From Acidimicrobiaceae bacterium (GTDB lineage Bacteria > Actinomycetota > Acidimicrobiia > Acidimicrobiales > Aldehydirespiratoraceae): a DNA stretch of 58,075 nt. Numbering within the stretch: the first letter of the stretch is position 1; every line of letters starts with the position of its first letter. The stretch spans positions 1 to 58,075 of the forward strand of contig JAPOYA010000036.1 of NCBI GenBank assembly GCA_026706815.1, given 5' to 3'. Shown piece by piece: positions 27,036 to 35,420 of this stretch. The position numbers and the translations under genes were made by a program. The notes under the pieces were generated by a model. The model did not search any database. It saw only the letters and a program-made list of their open reading frames with translations, and had not been told where the DNA came from.

Positions 27036-27894
27036 TGGACTTGGCAGAGGCCTCAGTTCGCTAATTCCAGCGGACTTCACTGCAGACAGCGGTGTCTATC
27101 AAGAGATTGACATCAAAGAGGTAGTCCCGAACCCCTACCAGCCGCGGGAGCACTTCGACGAGGAGACTTTGGCCTCTTTGTCCAGGTCGATAACAGAGAT
27201 CGGTGTGATTCAACCGATTGTGGTGCGAGAGCTGGAGGATGGTCAATATCAGTTGATTGCGGGGGAGCGGCGTTGGCGTGCGGCTAAACGCGCTGACCTC
27301 TCGGCTATTCCGGCGATCGTTCGCACCTCGGACGATTTGTCCTCGCTTGAGACAGCCGTTGTGGAGAACCTGCACAGACAGGACCTCAACGCGCTTGAAG
27401 AAGCGGCTGCGTATCAACAACTGGTTGAAGAGTTCGGGTTGACCCAGGATGAGGTTGCACAGCGGGTGGGGAGGTCTCGGTCTGCTGTTGCCAACACTCT
27501 TCGGTTGCTGCAGCTCCCTCCGATGGTGCAGAGATTGTTGATCGAGGGTCAACTCAGCGCTGGGCATGCGAGGGCTTTGTTGGCGACTCCTGACCGGAGC
27601 GAGCAGGAGCGATTGGCGGAGCTGATTGTTGAGGAAGGCCTGACCGTTCGTCAGATCGAGGAAATGCTCCGTGCTGAGGACCCGCCCGAGCTAGTCGGTG
27701 AAGACGAAAGCCCAACTGAACGAGCGATTCGCAAAGCGCCTGATGCGGGGGTGTTGGAACTCGAAGAACTTCTCGCTGTTCGGCTCGACACCAGGGTTGC
27801 GGTGAAACTGGGCAAGGGCCCAGGGAAGTTGGTGGTCGATTTTGCCGACGTGGATGACCTCGAGCGGATCTATCGGATCATCGCCGGCCAATAG
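27022..27894 (+). CDS. parB: Chromosome partitioning protein ParB
   Basis: This 290-residue CTPase and parS-binding protein begins with the conserved RRSGLGRGLSSLIP, which stimulates ParA. The CTP-binding region includes YQPREHF, LIAGERRWRAAK and ENLHRQDLNALEEA. The helix-turn-helix is TQDEVAQRVGRSRSAVANTL. A short C-terminal dimerisation domain follows. The GTG, not the preceding TTG, was chosen because AAAGGAG is then spaced correctly. Confidence 0.96.
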   Translation: MSRRSGLGRGLSSLIPADFTADSGVYQEIDIKEVVPNPYQPREHFDEETLASLSRSITEIGVIQPIVVRELEDGQYQLIAGERRWRAAKRADLSAIPAIVRTSDDLSSLETAVVENLHRQDLNALEEAAAYQQLVEEFGLTQDEVAQRVGRSRSAVANTLRLLQLPPMVQRLLIEGQLSAGHARALLATPDRSEQERLAELIVEEGLTVRQIEEMLRAEDPPELVGEDESPTERAIRKAPDAGVLELEELLAVRLDTRVAVKLGKGPGKLVVDFADVDDLERIYRIIAGQ

Positions 27895-27945
27895 TGCGCA
27901 ACTATTGGCAGTTAAACTGCTAATTGTTGCAGCAAAGCCGAGAAG

Positions 27946-28920
27946 TCACTCTGGGTGAGGGCTGTCACACCAAGTGGTCACGGCTTCTCGCAGAGCACCC
28001 GCGATCGCCCCGGATCGCTCGACCACCACCGGCCCGGGCCCCACTCGACACCAAACCGCGGTCATCCGGGTTTCCCGAAGGATCGGCAAGCGCATCCCGG
28101 TTGCGGGGATGTCGCTGCCCAACACTGACCCGATTTTTGTGGTGCACTGTTGAGCCAGCAGACGACCTCCGTTGGAAGTGAAGCCCTCGGTCTGGAAATA
28201 GGCGACTCGGAAATCATCGATGGCCAAGGTGACGCCGAGGTAAGCGTCACCTCCCCAGCCATTGGCGATCCGGGCATGTGAGGAGAGGTCGGGATGATGC
28301 AGGGTGAGAACCGTCGCCCCGTCGAGCTGCAGCAGCCGGGCCAGAGAATTCACAACAGCGGGCAGACCTCCCGTTTCACCCAGCAGAATGCGTCGTCCCT
28401 CGACACCGGCGTGTTGCCGCAGCGTCTCTGTTTGGCGCACTTCAGCGATCGTCTTGCCGCCCACCTGCCGGCCGGCGAGTCGGTCAAGCGCGGCAATGGT
28501 GGAGCGGCCGACCGTGCCGTCGGCGTTGAGCCCCTGGTTGTGTTGAAAGTCCCGTACTGCCGCTTCGGTGTCGGGTCCGAATATGCCGTCGAGCCATCCG
28601 GCGTCGAATCCGAGATTGCCAAGACGCAACTGGAGGTCTGCCACGTCGTCGCCGCGAGTCATCGGTGAACGGAGGTAGAGCATCCGGTCGCCGAGACGGA
28701 AATGAGCGTCGACCAAGGCAGCCCATGTTTGTTGAGCGCAGATTCCGTCCTCCACCAACCGACGCGCAGCCTGAAATTCACGGAGCGTTTGTTCGGTGGT
28801 CTCGTCGAACACATCGAGGTCTCCGACGTCGGCGAAACCTGCTGAAGCCAATCTACGATGCAGGTCTCGCACCCCGGCGCCGGCGTCACCGCGTCGAAGG
28901 GGAAGCCCGGGCGGATTCAT
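27946..28920 (-). CDS. cwlM: CwlM-like protein: two peptidoglycan-binding domains plus degenerate amidase fold
   Basis: This 324-residue protein has two PG_binding_1 repeats (about residues 10-70 and 85-148). A C-terminal amidase_3-like domain (about 175-320) follows. Its place between trxA and parB is exactly that of mycobacterial CwlM. Zinc ligands are missing: the DPGHGG segment reads LLGETGG (183 is Thr), the SIHAN-like strand reads TLAID (233 is Ala), and the last-Glu strand reads AVWCRVGP (292 is Arg). No signal peptide is present, so it is cytoplasmic. Mycobacterial CwlM activates MurA rather than cutting the wall; a regulatory role here is inferred. Confidence 0.83.
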   Translation of the reverse strand: MNPPGLPLRRGDAGAGVRDLHRRLASAGFADVGDLDVFDETTEQTLREFQAARRLVEDGICAQQTWAALVDAHFRLGDRMLYLRSPMTRGDDVADLQLRLGNLGFDAGWLDGIFGPDTEAAVRDFQHNQGLNADGTVGRSTIAALDRLAGRQVGGKTIAEVRQTETLRQHAGVEGRRILLGETGGLPAVVNSLARLLQLDGATVLTLHHPDLSSHARIANGWGGDAYLGVTLAIDDFRVAYFQTEGFTSNGGRLLAQQCTTKIGSVLGSDIPATGMRLPILRETRMTAVWCRVGPGPVVVERSGAIAGALREAVTTWCDSPHPE

Positions 28921-28945
28921 CCGGCTCGCGCGCGTATACGGCCGC

Positions 28946-29272
28946 TTACAGGAACGGGGCTACGTCGTCGAGAAGAGCACCCTTGGGCTTTGCGCCGATG
29001 ATGCGTTTTGCCTCTTCGCCGTCCTTGAAGAGAATCAGGGTGGGGATGCTCATTACCTGGAACCGTTGAGCGACCTGTGGGGCGTCGTCAACGTTGAGCT
29101 TGAGAATTTTAAGCGAATCCCCCTGCTCATCGGCGATTTCTTCGAGGATCGGGGCGATCATCTTGCATGGTCCGCACCACTCGGCCCAGAAGTCGACCAG
29201 AACGGGCGTTGTGGAACTGCCGATCTCTTCGTCAAAGGTGTTGTCGTCGATGGTTCCAAGGGTTCCGGCCAT
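28946..29272 (-). CDS. trxA: Thioredoxin
   Basis: This 108-residue thioredoxin has the active site [13 protein letters not shown] and the cis-Pro segment SIPTLILF. The ATG giving [11 protein letters not shown] was chosen because it is the family length and follows AGAGGATC; the open frame upstream lacks similarity. It is 34 bases downstream of trxB and forms the reduction pair with it. Confidence 0.96.
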   Translation of the reverse strand: MAGTLGTIDDNTFDEEIGSSTTPVLVDFWAEWCGPCKMIAPILEEIADEQGDSLKILKLNVDDAPQVAQRFQVMSIPTLILFKDGEEAKRIIGAKPKGALLDDVAPFL

Positions 29273-29306
29273 GGTTGATCCTCTTTCAGTCGGCGTGCTG
29301 CTGACT

Positions 29307-30269
29307 CTAGCTGTGTTGTGCCTCAAGCCAACGTTCGGCGTCGAGCGCGGCCATGCATCCGGAGCCGGCTGCGGTAACGGCCTGTCTATAGACGTCGTCT
29401 TGCACGTCGCCGCATGCGAACACGCCCTCAATATTGGTGCGTGAGCAGTCAGGTCGGGTCACCAGATAGCCGTTGTCTTTCATCTCGAGTTGACCGGAGA
29501 AAATGTCGGTGTTGGGTCGGTGCCCGATCGCGATGAAGACGCCGGTGACCGCCAAGTCGCGACTCACGTCGGTCTTTACGTTGCACAGCCGCAAGCCGCT
29601 GATGGAGTCCTCGCCGAGGTATTCGGTGACGACGGTGTCCCAGATGAACTCGATCTTGGGGTTGTCGAAGGCTCGCTGCTGCATGATCTTTGAGGCACGC
29701 AGGGCATCGCGCCGGTGGATGATCGACACTTTGCTCGCGAATCGAGTCAGGAAGACGGCCTCTTCGATGGCTGAATCGCCTCCGCCGACCACGGCGATCT
29801 CCTGGTCGCGAAAGAAGAATCCGTCACATGTTGCACAGGTCGAGAGTCCATGCCCGACAAGTTCGATTTCGCGGTCGAGGCCGAGCATCAGCGATTGAGC
29901 GCCGGTTGAGACAATCAGGCAGTTGCCCTCATAGGTCGGCTCCGGAGCTCCAGGATCACCGACCCAAACCTTGAACGGGCGTTCGGAGAGGTCGACCCGG
30001 GTGGCTTTGACGGTTTCGATCCGAGTCCCGAAACGGTGCGCTTGGGCTCTGAAGCCGACCATCAACTCGGGGCCCATGACTCCGTCGGGGAAACCAGGGT
30101 AGTTCTCCACATCGGTTGTGAGCATCAGCTGTCCGCCGGGTTGGTCGCTGGTGCTGCTGGGTTCCCCCTCGAGCAGCAGGGGGGAGAGGTTGGCACGAGC
30201 GGTGTAGAGGGCGGCGGTGAGCCCTGCCGGCCCAGAGCCGATGATGATCACTTCATGGGTTTCGGGCAT
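29307..30269 (-). CDS. trxB: Thioredoxin reductase
   Basis: This 320-residue FAD- and NADPH-dependent enzyme reduces thioredoxin. The FAD loop is [17 protein letters not shown], the redox pair lies in [11 protein letters not shown], the NADPH loop is [15 protein letters not shown] and the C-terminal FAD motif is [15 protein letters not shown]. An AGGAG site precedes the ATG. The trxB-trxA order matches mycobacterial trxB2-trxC. Confidence 0.97.
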   Translation of the reverse strand: MPETHEVIIIGSGPAGLTAALYTARANLSPLLLEGEPSSTSDQPGGQLMLTTDVENYPGFPDGVMGPELMVGFRAQAHRFGTRIETVKATRVDLSERPFKVWVGDPGAPEPTYEGNCLIVSTGAQSLMLGLDREIELVGHGLSTCATCDGFFFRDQEIAVVGGGDSAIEEAVFLTRFASKVSIIHRRDALRASKIMQQRAFDNPKIEFIWDTVVTEYLGEDSISGLRLCNVKTDVSRDLAVTGVFIAIGHRPNTDIFSGQLEMKDNGYLVTRPDCSRTNIEGVFACGDVQDDVYRQAVTAAGSGCMAALDAERWLEAQHS

Positions 30270-30303
30270 TCATTCTCCTAGCGCATGCACTGGTTGGCCT
30301 TGG

Positions 30304-30711
30304 TCACGCGAATGAGTCGATGATGCCGTAGCAGACGATCGCGATGATGATCCCGGCATCGAGAATCAGTGCCGAGATGACCCAGCGCACCCCTTCGATT
30401 TTGCGGTTGAGCCAGAACCCGAAGCCGAGGATCGCCAACAGGCCGCCGATGAAGAGGTGGGCGGCCCAGGTCGCGTCGCCGACTCCAGATCCGATCGGCA
30501 GGTAGGCATCGGCGAGACGGACTCCGATGATGATCAGCAGGGTGAGCGCGGCGGCGGCGAAGACCAGCGCCACCAAGCCGTAGACGATCGCTCGTACGAG
30601 CCGGACTGCGTTTTCGGTGCCGTGGGTTCGGGCCCTGTCGACGTTGTCGACGATTGTGTCGACGACACCGGATATCCAGTCGTTCTCAACTGGCGCGGCA
30701 TCGTCTTTCAT
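30304..30711 (-). CDS. Small multi-pass membrane protein
   Basis: This protein of about 135 residues is hydrophilic at first (DAAPVENDWISGVVDTIVDN), then has three predicted transmembrane helices (around VYGLVALVFAAAALTLLIII, HLFIGGLLAILGFGFWL and a last one ending IIAIVCYGIIDS). No family is recognised with confidence; it resembles holin/YqjE-like helical membrane proteins. It lies 34 bases upstream of trxB on the same strand. Its ATG overlaps a divergent ATG (CATG), so one of the two small genes may start elsewhere. Confidence 0.6.
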   Translation of the reverse strand: MKDDAAPVENDWISGVVDTIVDNVDRARTHGTENAVRLVRAIVYGLVALVFAAAALTLLIIIGVRLADAYLPIGSGVGDATWAAHLFIGGLLAILGFGFWLNRKIEGVRWVISALILDAGIIIAIVCYGIIDSFA

Positions 30712-30907
30712 GGCATCGGAGCCTAGCGCGGAGCAATATTTCAAGCACCCCGAGCGTGAGTGGCGTCTCTACGGCAGCCGGAGCTTTCCTCTTCTTGACG
30801 TCGTTGTCGTGGCCGCGGGTGTGGTGTGCGGGTATACGATCGTGGCCTGCGACCAGAAATGGCCGGATATTCCCGAAGCCGAGATCGAGGTCCTTGTCCC
30901 CGAGTGA
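30710..30907 (+). CDS. Possible small membrane protein (65 aa)
   Basis: This 65-codon frame encodes a hydrophilic start (SAEQYFKHPEREWRLYGS), one transmembrane helix (LLDVVVVAAGVVCGYTIVAC) and an acidic end (PDIPEAEIEVLVPE). Third positions are mostly G or C, like real genes here. There is no clear ribosome site, and the ATG overlaps the divergent gene's ATG. I consider it plausible but unproven. Confidence 0.4.
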   Translation: MASEPSAEQYFKHPEREWRLYGSRSFPLLDVVVVAAGVVCGYTIVACDQKWPDIPEAEIEVLVPE

Positions 30908-30949
30908 CCGGCGCGGGCGTGCCGTCTGCGGCAGCCGTTCAGAGCATGC

Positions 30950-31255
30950 TTATAGGTCGAGGCCGGCAGCAGCGACGGGGGAGTACATCGACATCTGTGG
31001 GGGGCTGCCGAGCAGGCTCATGAAAACGGGCATGACGTCTTTCAACGAGTCGGCCTCTCCGTGCGCCTGAACCGATTCCATCGACGAGAACAGAGCGAAG
31101 AACGAGTAGTTGTCGCCCTCGCCCCGGTGATACGAGTACACCTCCACGCCTTCGAGATCGGCTGCGGCTGCAACTTGGGCCGCGAGAGCGGCGTCCATCT
31201 CGTCGTTCTTGCCTTCTGCACAGGTGAATGTGGCCACCATCGAAACTTTGGACAT
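30950..31255 (-). CDS. ABM-type (antibiotic biosynthesis monooxygenase domain) protein
   Basis: A protein of about 101 residues with the small ferredoxin-like ABM fold: VSMVATFTCAEGKNDEMDAA, EVYSYHRGEGDNYSFFALF and a MPVFMSLLGSPPQMSMY tail. Members include small heme-degrading and quinol monooxygenases and many of unknown role. The ATG at MSKVSMVATF is preferred because AGAGGG precedes it. Confidence 0.7.
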   Translation of the reverse strand: MSKVSMVATFTCAEGKNDEMDAALAAQVAAAADLEGVEVYSYHRGEGDNYSFFALFSSMESVQAHGEADSLKDVMPVFMSLLGSPPQMSMYSPVAAAGLDL

Positions 31256-31314
31256 GTCGGATTTCCCTCTGGTCGTTGTCGCCATCAGCATAAGTTGTAG
31301 CGAGGAGAGTGCCC

Positions 31315-31456
31315 ATGAGAGTCGGGCTTTATCGGACTGGGCAATATCGGAGGGCGCTGTGCCCCCATGTTCTTGCCGCTGGTCATGAGTCGACGGTCAC
31401 CGACCTCGACGATTCCGCCTGCAGCTCGTGAGGCAGCCGCTGCCGCAGCGGCCTGA
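31315..31456 (+). pseudogene. Decayed NAD-binding dehydrogenase fragment (3-hydroxyisobutyrate dehydrogenase-like)
   Basis: After a GAGGAG ribosome site and ATG, fragments of one Rossmann N-terminus appear in successive frames: MRVG, then FIGLGNIGG one frame over, then HVLAAGHESTVTDLDDSA, then AREAAAAAA. In intact relatives these form one sequence, so several small frameshifts are needed. The rest of the gene is absent, and the fic gene's 3' end follows directly. This is a remnant, not a functional gene. Confidence 0.6.
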
Positions 31457-31474
31457 AGACCCTGCCGATCCAGT

Positions 31475-32839
31475 TCAGCGACCAGCGCTGAACCCCGCCG
31501 CCCGCAGCGTTGCTGGAATGTCCCCACTGCTTCGGAACTCGAATGTCCTTCCCACACGCGTCTGGGTTAGCAGCCCGAGTTGCTCCAATGCCAGGAGATC
31601 GGTGCGGGCGGTTTGATATGTGACCCGTTCCTGTTCCTGGTGCTCGCGGATCGTGAAGGACCGGAAAGGGTCTCGGTGGGCGGCGTTGACGACCGCGATC
31701 TGACGACGGTTCAAGTAGGGCACTGTGAGCAGTAGCCTGTCGACTTCAGCGACCTCGGCGATCTTCTTGGAGATGTATTCGTTGAGGCTGGCGATCGCTT
31801 TTTCGATGACCGCCAGTTGGTGGATCACGAAGTAGGTGGCATCGTTGTCGTCGGTCTCAGCGTGGAGATATGACCTGATGTACTGTGCGGGGGCCTCCCG
31901 CAGAATCGTCGAGATCGAGAAGTACTGGGCGAGCCAGTATCCGGACCTCAGCATCGACCAGTAGAACAAGGCCCTTGCGGTGCGCCCGTTCCCGTCTACG
32001 AACGGGTGGTCGTGCCCTAACCAGAAATGGATGAGGATGGCTCGGACAACGGGGTGCAGGAATCCCTCGGCGCTTTCAGCGTTGGCGAAGGCACAAAGCT
32101 GCTCCATCCGCTCGGGAAGTTCTTCTGCCGGCGGGGGTTGGTGCAGCACCCTGTTGTCGTGGTGGACAACCATGACTCTGTCTTCGCCGGGTTGTTGAAG
32201 ACGTCCGGCATCTGCATCGTCGTCCAATGAGCCGTCCGTGACGACTCGGTGCAGGTTCAGCACCGCGTCGGGAGTGAGCGATGTTTCTTCGGTGGCCAAC
32301 TGTTCGGCAGCCTGCATCGCGTTGTAGTTGTTGAGAACCATTCGTTCGGCATGGCCTCGTGGCTGTCGCTTGGTTTGCAGCATCTCCCGAGCCGCCCGCC
32401 TAGTCGTGGCCGCTCCCTCCAGCATGCTTGAAGTGATCGCTTCTTCAGCCAGCAGCGAGGACACCAGGTAGCGATCACGCGATTCGATGGTTGTGAACGT
32501 GTCCTCAGTGCCGATCCAACCGCTGGCCTGTTGATCAATGCGGTGCGCCATGGCCTGGATCGGGTCGACGTTGGAGAACCGGTACGGGGAGCCGTTCGTA
32601 CCTGTGAGGGGCAGGTTGCGTGCAAGAGCCTGTCGGCTATAGACGGTTCCGAGCCACCACTCTCGGATTGTGAGACCCTCGGGTGGGTCTTTGTGCCGCA
32701 TCTCATCCCAGTGCAGGTAGCGGCCCTTGTGGTCGACTGGTTTTGCAGTGGTAAAGATGTGGCTGAGACGCGGCGCGTTTTTCTCGACGACTTCGGTGAG
32801 CAATTCGTGCCAGTCTGGTGGTGGAATAGCCTTCACCAT
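31475..32839 (-). CDS. Fic-family AMP-transferase (class II, self-inhibited)
   Basis: This 454-residue protein carries the Fic core motif HPFVDGNGRTAR with catalytic His278. Upstream lies the inhibitory helix motif SSMLEG (Ser137-Glu141-Gly142, matching S/TxxxE/G), making it a class II Fic that blocks its own ATP site until relieved. A flap region and a C-terminal winged-helix-like segment (FTIREHQEQERVTYQTARTD) follow. Fic proteins usually AMPylate a target protein; the target here is unknown. It is preceded by an AT-rich promoter region unlike the rest of the window, a hint of acquisition. No separate antitoxin is adjacent. Confidence 0.88.
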   Translation of the reverse strand: MVKAIPPPDWHELLTEVVEKNAPRLSHIFTTAKPVDHKGRYLHWDEMRHKDPPEGLTIREWWLGTVYSRQALARNLPLTGTNGSPYRFSNVDPIQAMAHRIDQQASGWIGTEDTFTTIESRDRYLVSSLLAEEAITSSMLEGAATTRRAAREMLQTKRQPRGHAERMVLNNYNAMQAAEQLATEETSLTPDAVLNLHRVVTDGSLDDDADAGRLQQPGEDRVMVVHHDNRVLHQPPPAEELPERMEQLCAFANAESAEGFLHPVVRAILIHFWLGHDHPFVDGNGRTARALFYWSMLRSGYWLAQYFSISTILREAPAQYIRSYLHAETDDNDATYFVIHQLAVIEKAIASLNEYISKKIAEVAEVDRLLLTVPYLNRRQIAVVNAAHRDPFRSFTIREHQEQERVTYQTARTDLLALEQLGLLTQTRVGRTFEFRSSGDIPATLRAAGFSAGR

Positions 32840-32870
32840 TCTTGTACTGTATGCGATTTCACGCTGTAAG

Positions 32871-32905
32871 TACTAATTTTGACATTAATTATAATTCAAT
32901 TAGTA
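32871..32905. promoter_or_regulatory. AT-rich inverted repeat and promoter region upstream of fic
   Basis: An 8-bp perfect inverted repeat, TACTAATT (32871-32878) and AATTAGTA (32898-32905), encloses a very AT-rich core. On the minus strand the core contains TATAAT (32893 to 32888), a consensus -10 facing fic. On the plus strand TTGACA (32879-32884) and TAGTAT (32901-32906), with a 16-bp spacer, form a promoter pointing toward the anti-sigma gene's 3' end. The repeat could be an autoregulatory operator. Confidence 0.5.
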
Positions 32906-32956
32906 TTTCCTGTTTGTAATTTGACTGCGTTGAGCGCAGGGTGCCGGGTTGCGGAT

Positions 32957-33949
32957 TCAGGGGTTGAGGGTTGCGAGCTGAGCGATTTCGCAGTCGGGCT
33001 CGGCGGTGGTGAGGAGTTCAGCGGCGTCGACGGAGAGTTTGACCACAACGACCGTGGTCAGCGAGCCGGCGATTGTGGTTTCGCCCACGCTGACGCCGCC
33101 GCTGCCAACGCTGTGGTCCAGGGCGTCGATGAAGTCGTGGAGCTCCTGCCCGCATGCAGCTTCCGCGAGGGCCTGTTCAGCGATTCCCTGCTCCTCGATG
33201 ACTTGGGGGGTTGCGGTCGCTCCGCCCGCCACCAGCTCACTCCATTGCTCTGTGGTGTGGCTGATCAGCTCGTCGAGGGTTTCATAGCGGGCCGCGATCT
33301 CCAAGTCGAGGGGGTGGTAGCTCATGGTTCTAGCCGCAGTGTCTTCGCTGGCCTCGTCGTCTGCGGGAGCTTCGTCGGGCTCGGCCGGTTCGGCCATGTC
33401 GTCGCTGGCGTCAAACATCTCCATCTCGCCGGAATTGAACATCTCGTCGGCATCGAACATCTCGTCGTCCATGTCGTCGCTGAACCCCATGTCGGATTCG
33501 GCCATGTCGCTGTCGAGTGCCTTGGCGCCTCCGTCGTCTTCAAAATACTCGTCGGCTGTTTCGGTGCTCTCTGCAGAGACGGCGGCCATGTCGTCGCCGG
33601 AGTCTGAGTTGCGGGCGATCAGTGCGCCCACCACCCCGGCGAGGAGCACCAGGGCGGCCGCAACGGCTGCGAGCCGCTGTGGATTGAATGAGTGGACGCC
33701 TCTTGCTGCCGTTAGATCGGTGACCCTGTCGCTGGTGCTTTGTGTCAGGGCGTTGCCGATGAGCCGGTCCACATCGCTTCCAGGCAACGGTGGCACGGGG
33801 GTGGACAGCAGATTTTTTACGGCCTGGAATTCTTGGACGCGTGCCGGCAGCGTCGGGTCGGCTTCGATGCGAGCGATGTCGTCGAGGGTCGCTTCACCGT
33901 CGATGTAGGACGAAATCAGTTCGTCGTCGGTTCGGGTCGGGTCATTCAT
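32957..33949 (-). CDS. Anti-sigma factor-like membrane protein with Met/Asp-rich outer domain
   Basis: This 330-residue protein has a short cytoplasmic part (1-90) that would bind the upstream sigma factor. It lacks the HxxxCxxC zinc motif of ZAS anti-sigmas. One transmembrane helix (about 93-112) leads to an acidic extracytoplasmic region (about 115-205) with roughly ten Met among many Asp/Glu (DMAESDMGFSDDMDDEMFDA), then a folded C-terminal domain. Its start overlaps the sigma gene stop (ATGA), typical of sigma/anti-sigma pairs. The Met/Asp region may sense metal or oxidation; that is a guess. Confidence 0.75.
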   Translation of the reverse strand: MNDPTRTDDELISSYIDGEATLDDIARIEADPTLPARVQEFQAVKNLLSTPVPPLPGSDVDRLIGNALTQSTSDRVTDLTAARGVHSFNPQRLAAVAAALVLLAGVVGALIARNSDSGDDMAAVSAESTETADEYFEDDGGAKALDSDMAESDMGFSDDMDDEMFDADEMFNSGEMEMFDASDDMAEPAEPDEAPADDEASEDTAARTMSYHPLDLEIAARYETLDELISHTTEQWSELVAGGATATPQVIEEQGIAEQALAEAACGQELHDFIDALDHSVGSGGVSVGETTIAGSLTTVVVVKLSVDAAELLTTAEPDCEIAQLATLNP

Positions 33950-34539
33950 CGGCTTGTTTGTTTGTGACGATTCTCGGGTTCGGGCCGGTTCCTTGAATTG
34001 CCGGGATTCATGACGTCGACAAGTTGGCGCCGTCCGCGGGCGATCCGCGAGCGGACTGTGCCGGGCGCAATATCGAGCACTTCGGCGATCTCGTTGTAGT
34101 TGAGGCCCGCCACGTCGCGCAGTACCACGGCGGTGCGGAATTCCTGGGGCAGTTGTTCGAGTCCGCGGTCGATGTCTATGCGGGCGGTGACTGTTTCGGC
34201 GGGGTCTCGGGGTGTGCTGGCCGCCATGGGGACCGGGTTGGCTTGTTCGTATTCGGGCAGGCCCGGGGTGGGTTGCCGGCGCCGTCGGCGTAGTTCGTCG
34301 ATGCAGGCGTTGGTGGCGATTCGGTAGACCCAGGTTGAGAACTTGGAGCGTCCGTCGAAGCGAGGGAGTCCTTTGACGATGGCTATGAGTGCTTCCTGGG
34401 CGGCGTCGAGGGCGTCGGCGTCGTTGCCGGCGATTCGTCGACAGACTGCGTGGATGCGGCTTTGATGTTTGCGCAGCAGCTGATCGAGGGCCTGTCGGTC
34501 GCCTCTTTGTGCGGCAGTGATGAGGGTCGAGTCGTCCAT
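33946..34539 (-). CDS. ECF-type RNA polymerase sigma factor (SigM-position)
   Basis: This 197-residue ECF sigma factor has region 2 (DALDAAQEALIAIVKGLPRF and FSTWVYRIATNACIDELRRR) and region 4 with the helix-turn-helix GLNYNEIAEVLDIAPGTVRS. Position between trxB and DUF6049 corresponds to mycobacterial sigM. It is translationally coupled to the anti-sigma gene. Which genes it controls cannot be seen from here. Confidence 0.92.
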   Translation of the reverse strand: MDDSTLITAAQRGDRQALDQLLRKHQSRIHAVCRRIAGNDADALDAAQEALIAIVKGLPRFDGRSKFSTWVYRIATNACIDELRRRRRQPTPGLPEYEQANPVPMAASTPRDPAETVTARIDIDRGLEQLPQEFRTAVVLRDVAGLNYNEIAEVLDIAPGTVRSRIARGRRQLVDVMNPGNSRNRPEPENRHKQTSR

Positions 34540-34592
34540 GGAGCGTTGCTCGCGACCCTAGTGCGAGCCGGTTCGTAGGCTCTGCAGGGGAA

Positions 34593-35420
34593 TCAGCTCT
34601 GCAGGGCGAATCCGATGACTCCGGGTCCGCCGTGGGCGCCGACGACCGGGCCGATCAATTCGACCCGTGCCTCTCTGATGTCGACGGTCCCGTCGATCAT
34701 CCACAAGAACTCGTCGAGGTCGGGTGCTTGTGCATGCATGATGGCGAGGTTTTCGGGCTCGTCGTACTCTGCGAGTTTGTCGCGGAGCCAGGCCAGGGCT
34801 CTTTTGCGGGTGCGTTGTTTGCTTGCCTCTTCGACTTCGCCGCTCGACAGGTCGAGGATCGGCTTGATTGCCAGCATCGAGCCGACGAGGGCTTGCGCTC
34901 CGCCGATCCTGCCGCCTTTTTTCAGGTTCTCGAGCGTGTCCAGCGCGCCGAATACATGTGTGCGGTCGCTGAGGTTGCCCACGGCGGTTTCGATCTGGTC
35001 GGTCGTCGCTCCGTCGGCGGCCATTTTGGCGGCCTCGATCACGATCGATCCGAGTCCGACCGTGATCGAGCGACTGTCGACGACTCGGATGTCGCCGTCC
35101 ATCTTGTCAGCAGCGGTCTTGGCGGACTGCATTGTCGCTGAGAGAGCCGCGGAGAGGTTGATGCAGACGACTCCGGAAGCGCCGGCGTCGAGTTGCCGTC
35201 GGAAGGCTTGGTCAAACCGGCCCGGCGCGGGCGCGGCTGTTTCAGGGAGTGCGTCGGCGGTTGCCAACTTGCGGTAGAACTCCTCGACGGTGAGCTCTTC
35301 GCGGTCGATGTACTCGGTTTCGCCGAAGCGAATCGAGAGGGGCACGACTTCGATGCCGAGCTCGTCGACCTCATCGCCGCGAAGGTCACAGGCACTGTCG
35401 GTGACGATACGAACGGTCAC
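34593..35420 (-). CDS. DegV-family fatty-acid-binding protein
   Basis: This protein of about 275 residues is of the DegV/FakB type, which holds fatty acids for fatty-acid kinase. Recognised parts are VRIVTDSACDLRGDEVDELG, VPLSIRFGETEYIDREELTV, the TAAPAPGRFDQAFRR segment and a C-terminal VVGAHGGPGVIGFA. The GTG start follows AGGAGGAACC and overlaps the stop of a 23-residue mini-frame formed by a duplicated sequence. In mycobacteria this place is occupied by the lipid II flippase gene murJ. Confidence 0.88.
   Translation of the reverse strand: MTVRIVTDSACDLRGDEVDELGIEVVPLSIRFGETEYIDREELTVEEFYRKLATADALPETAAPAPGRFDQAFRRQLDAGASGVVCINLSAALSATMQSAKTAADKMDGDIRVVDSRSITVGLGSIVIEAAKMAADGATTDQIETAVGNLSDRTHVFGALDTLENLKKGGRIGGAQALVGSMLAIKPILDLSSGEVEEASKQRTRKRALAWLRDKLAEYDEPENLAIMHAQAPDLDEFLWMIDGTVDIREARVELIGPVVGAHGGPGVIGFALQS

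Noticed and set aside
27895..27945. Possible terminator GCAGT-TAA-ACTGC between parB and cwlM
   Set aside because: Stem of only five pairs with no T-run; too weak to annotate.
31285..31557. 90-codon minus frame after fic
   Set aside because: Overlaps the fic 3' end and the dehydrogenase remnant, and is Ala-rich without a domain.
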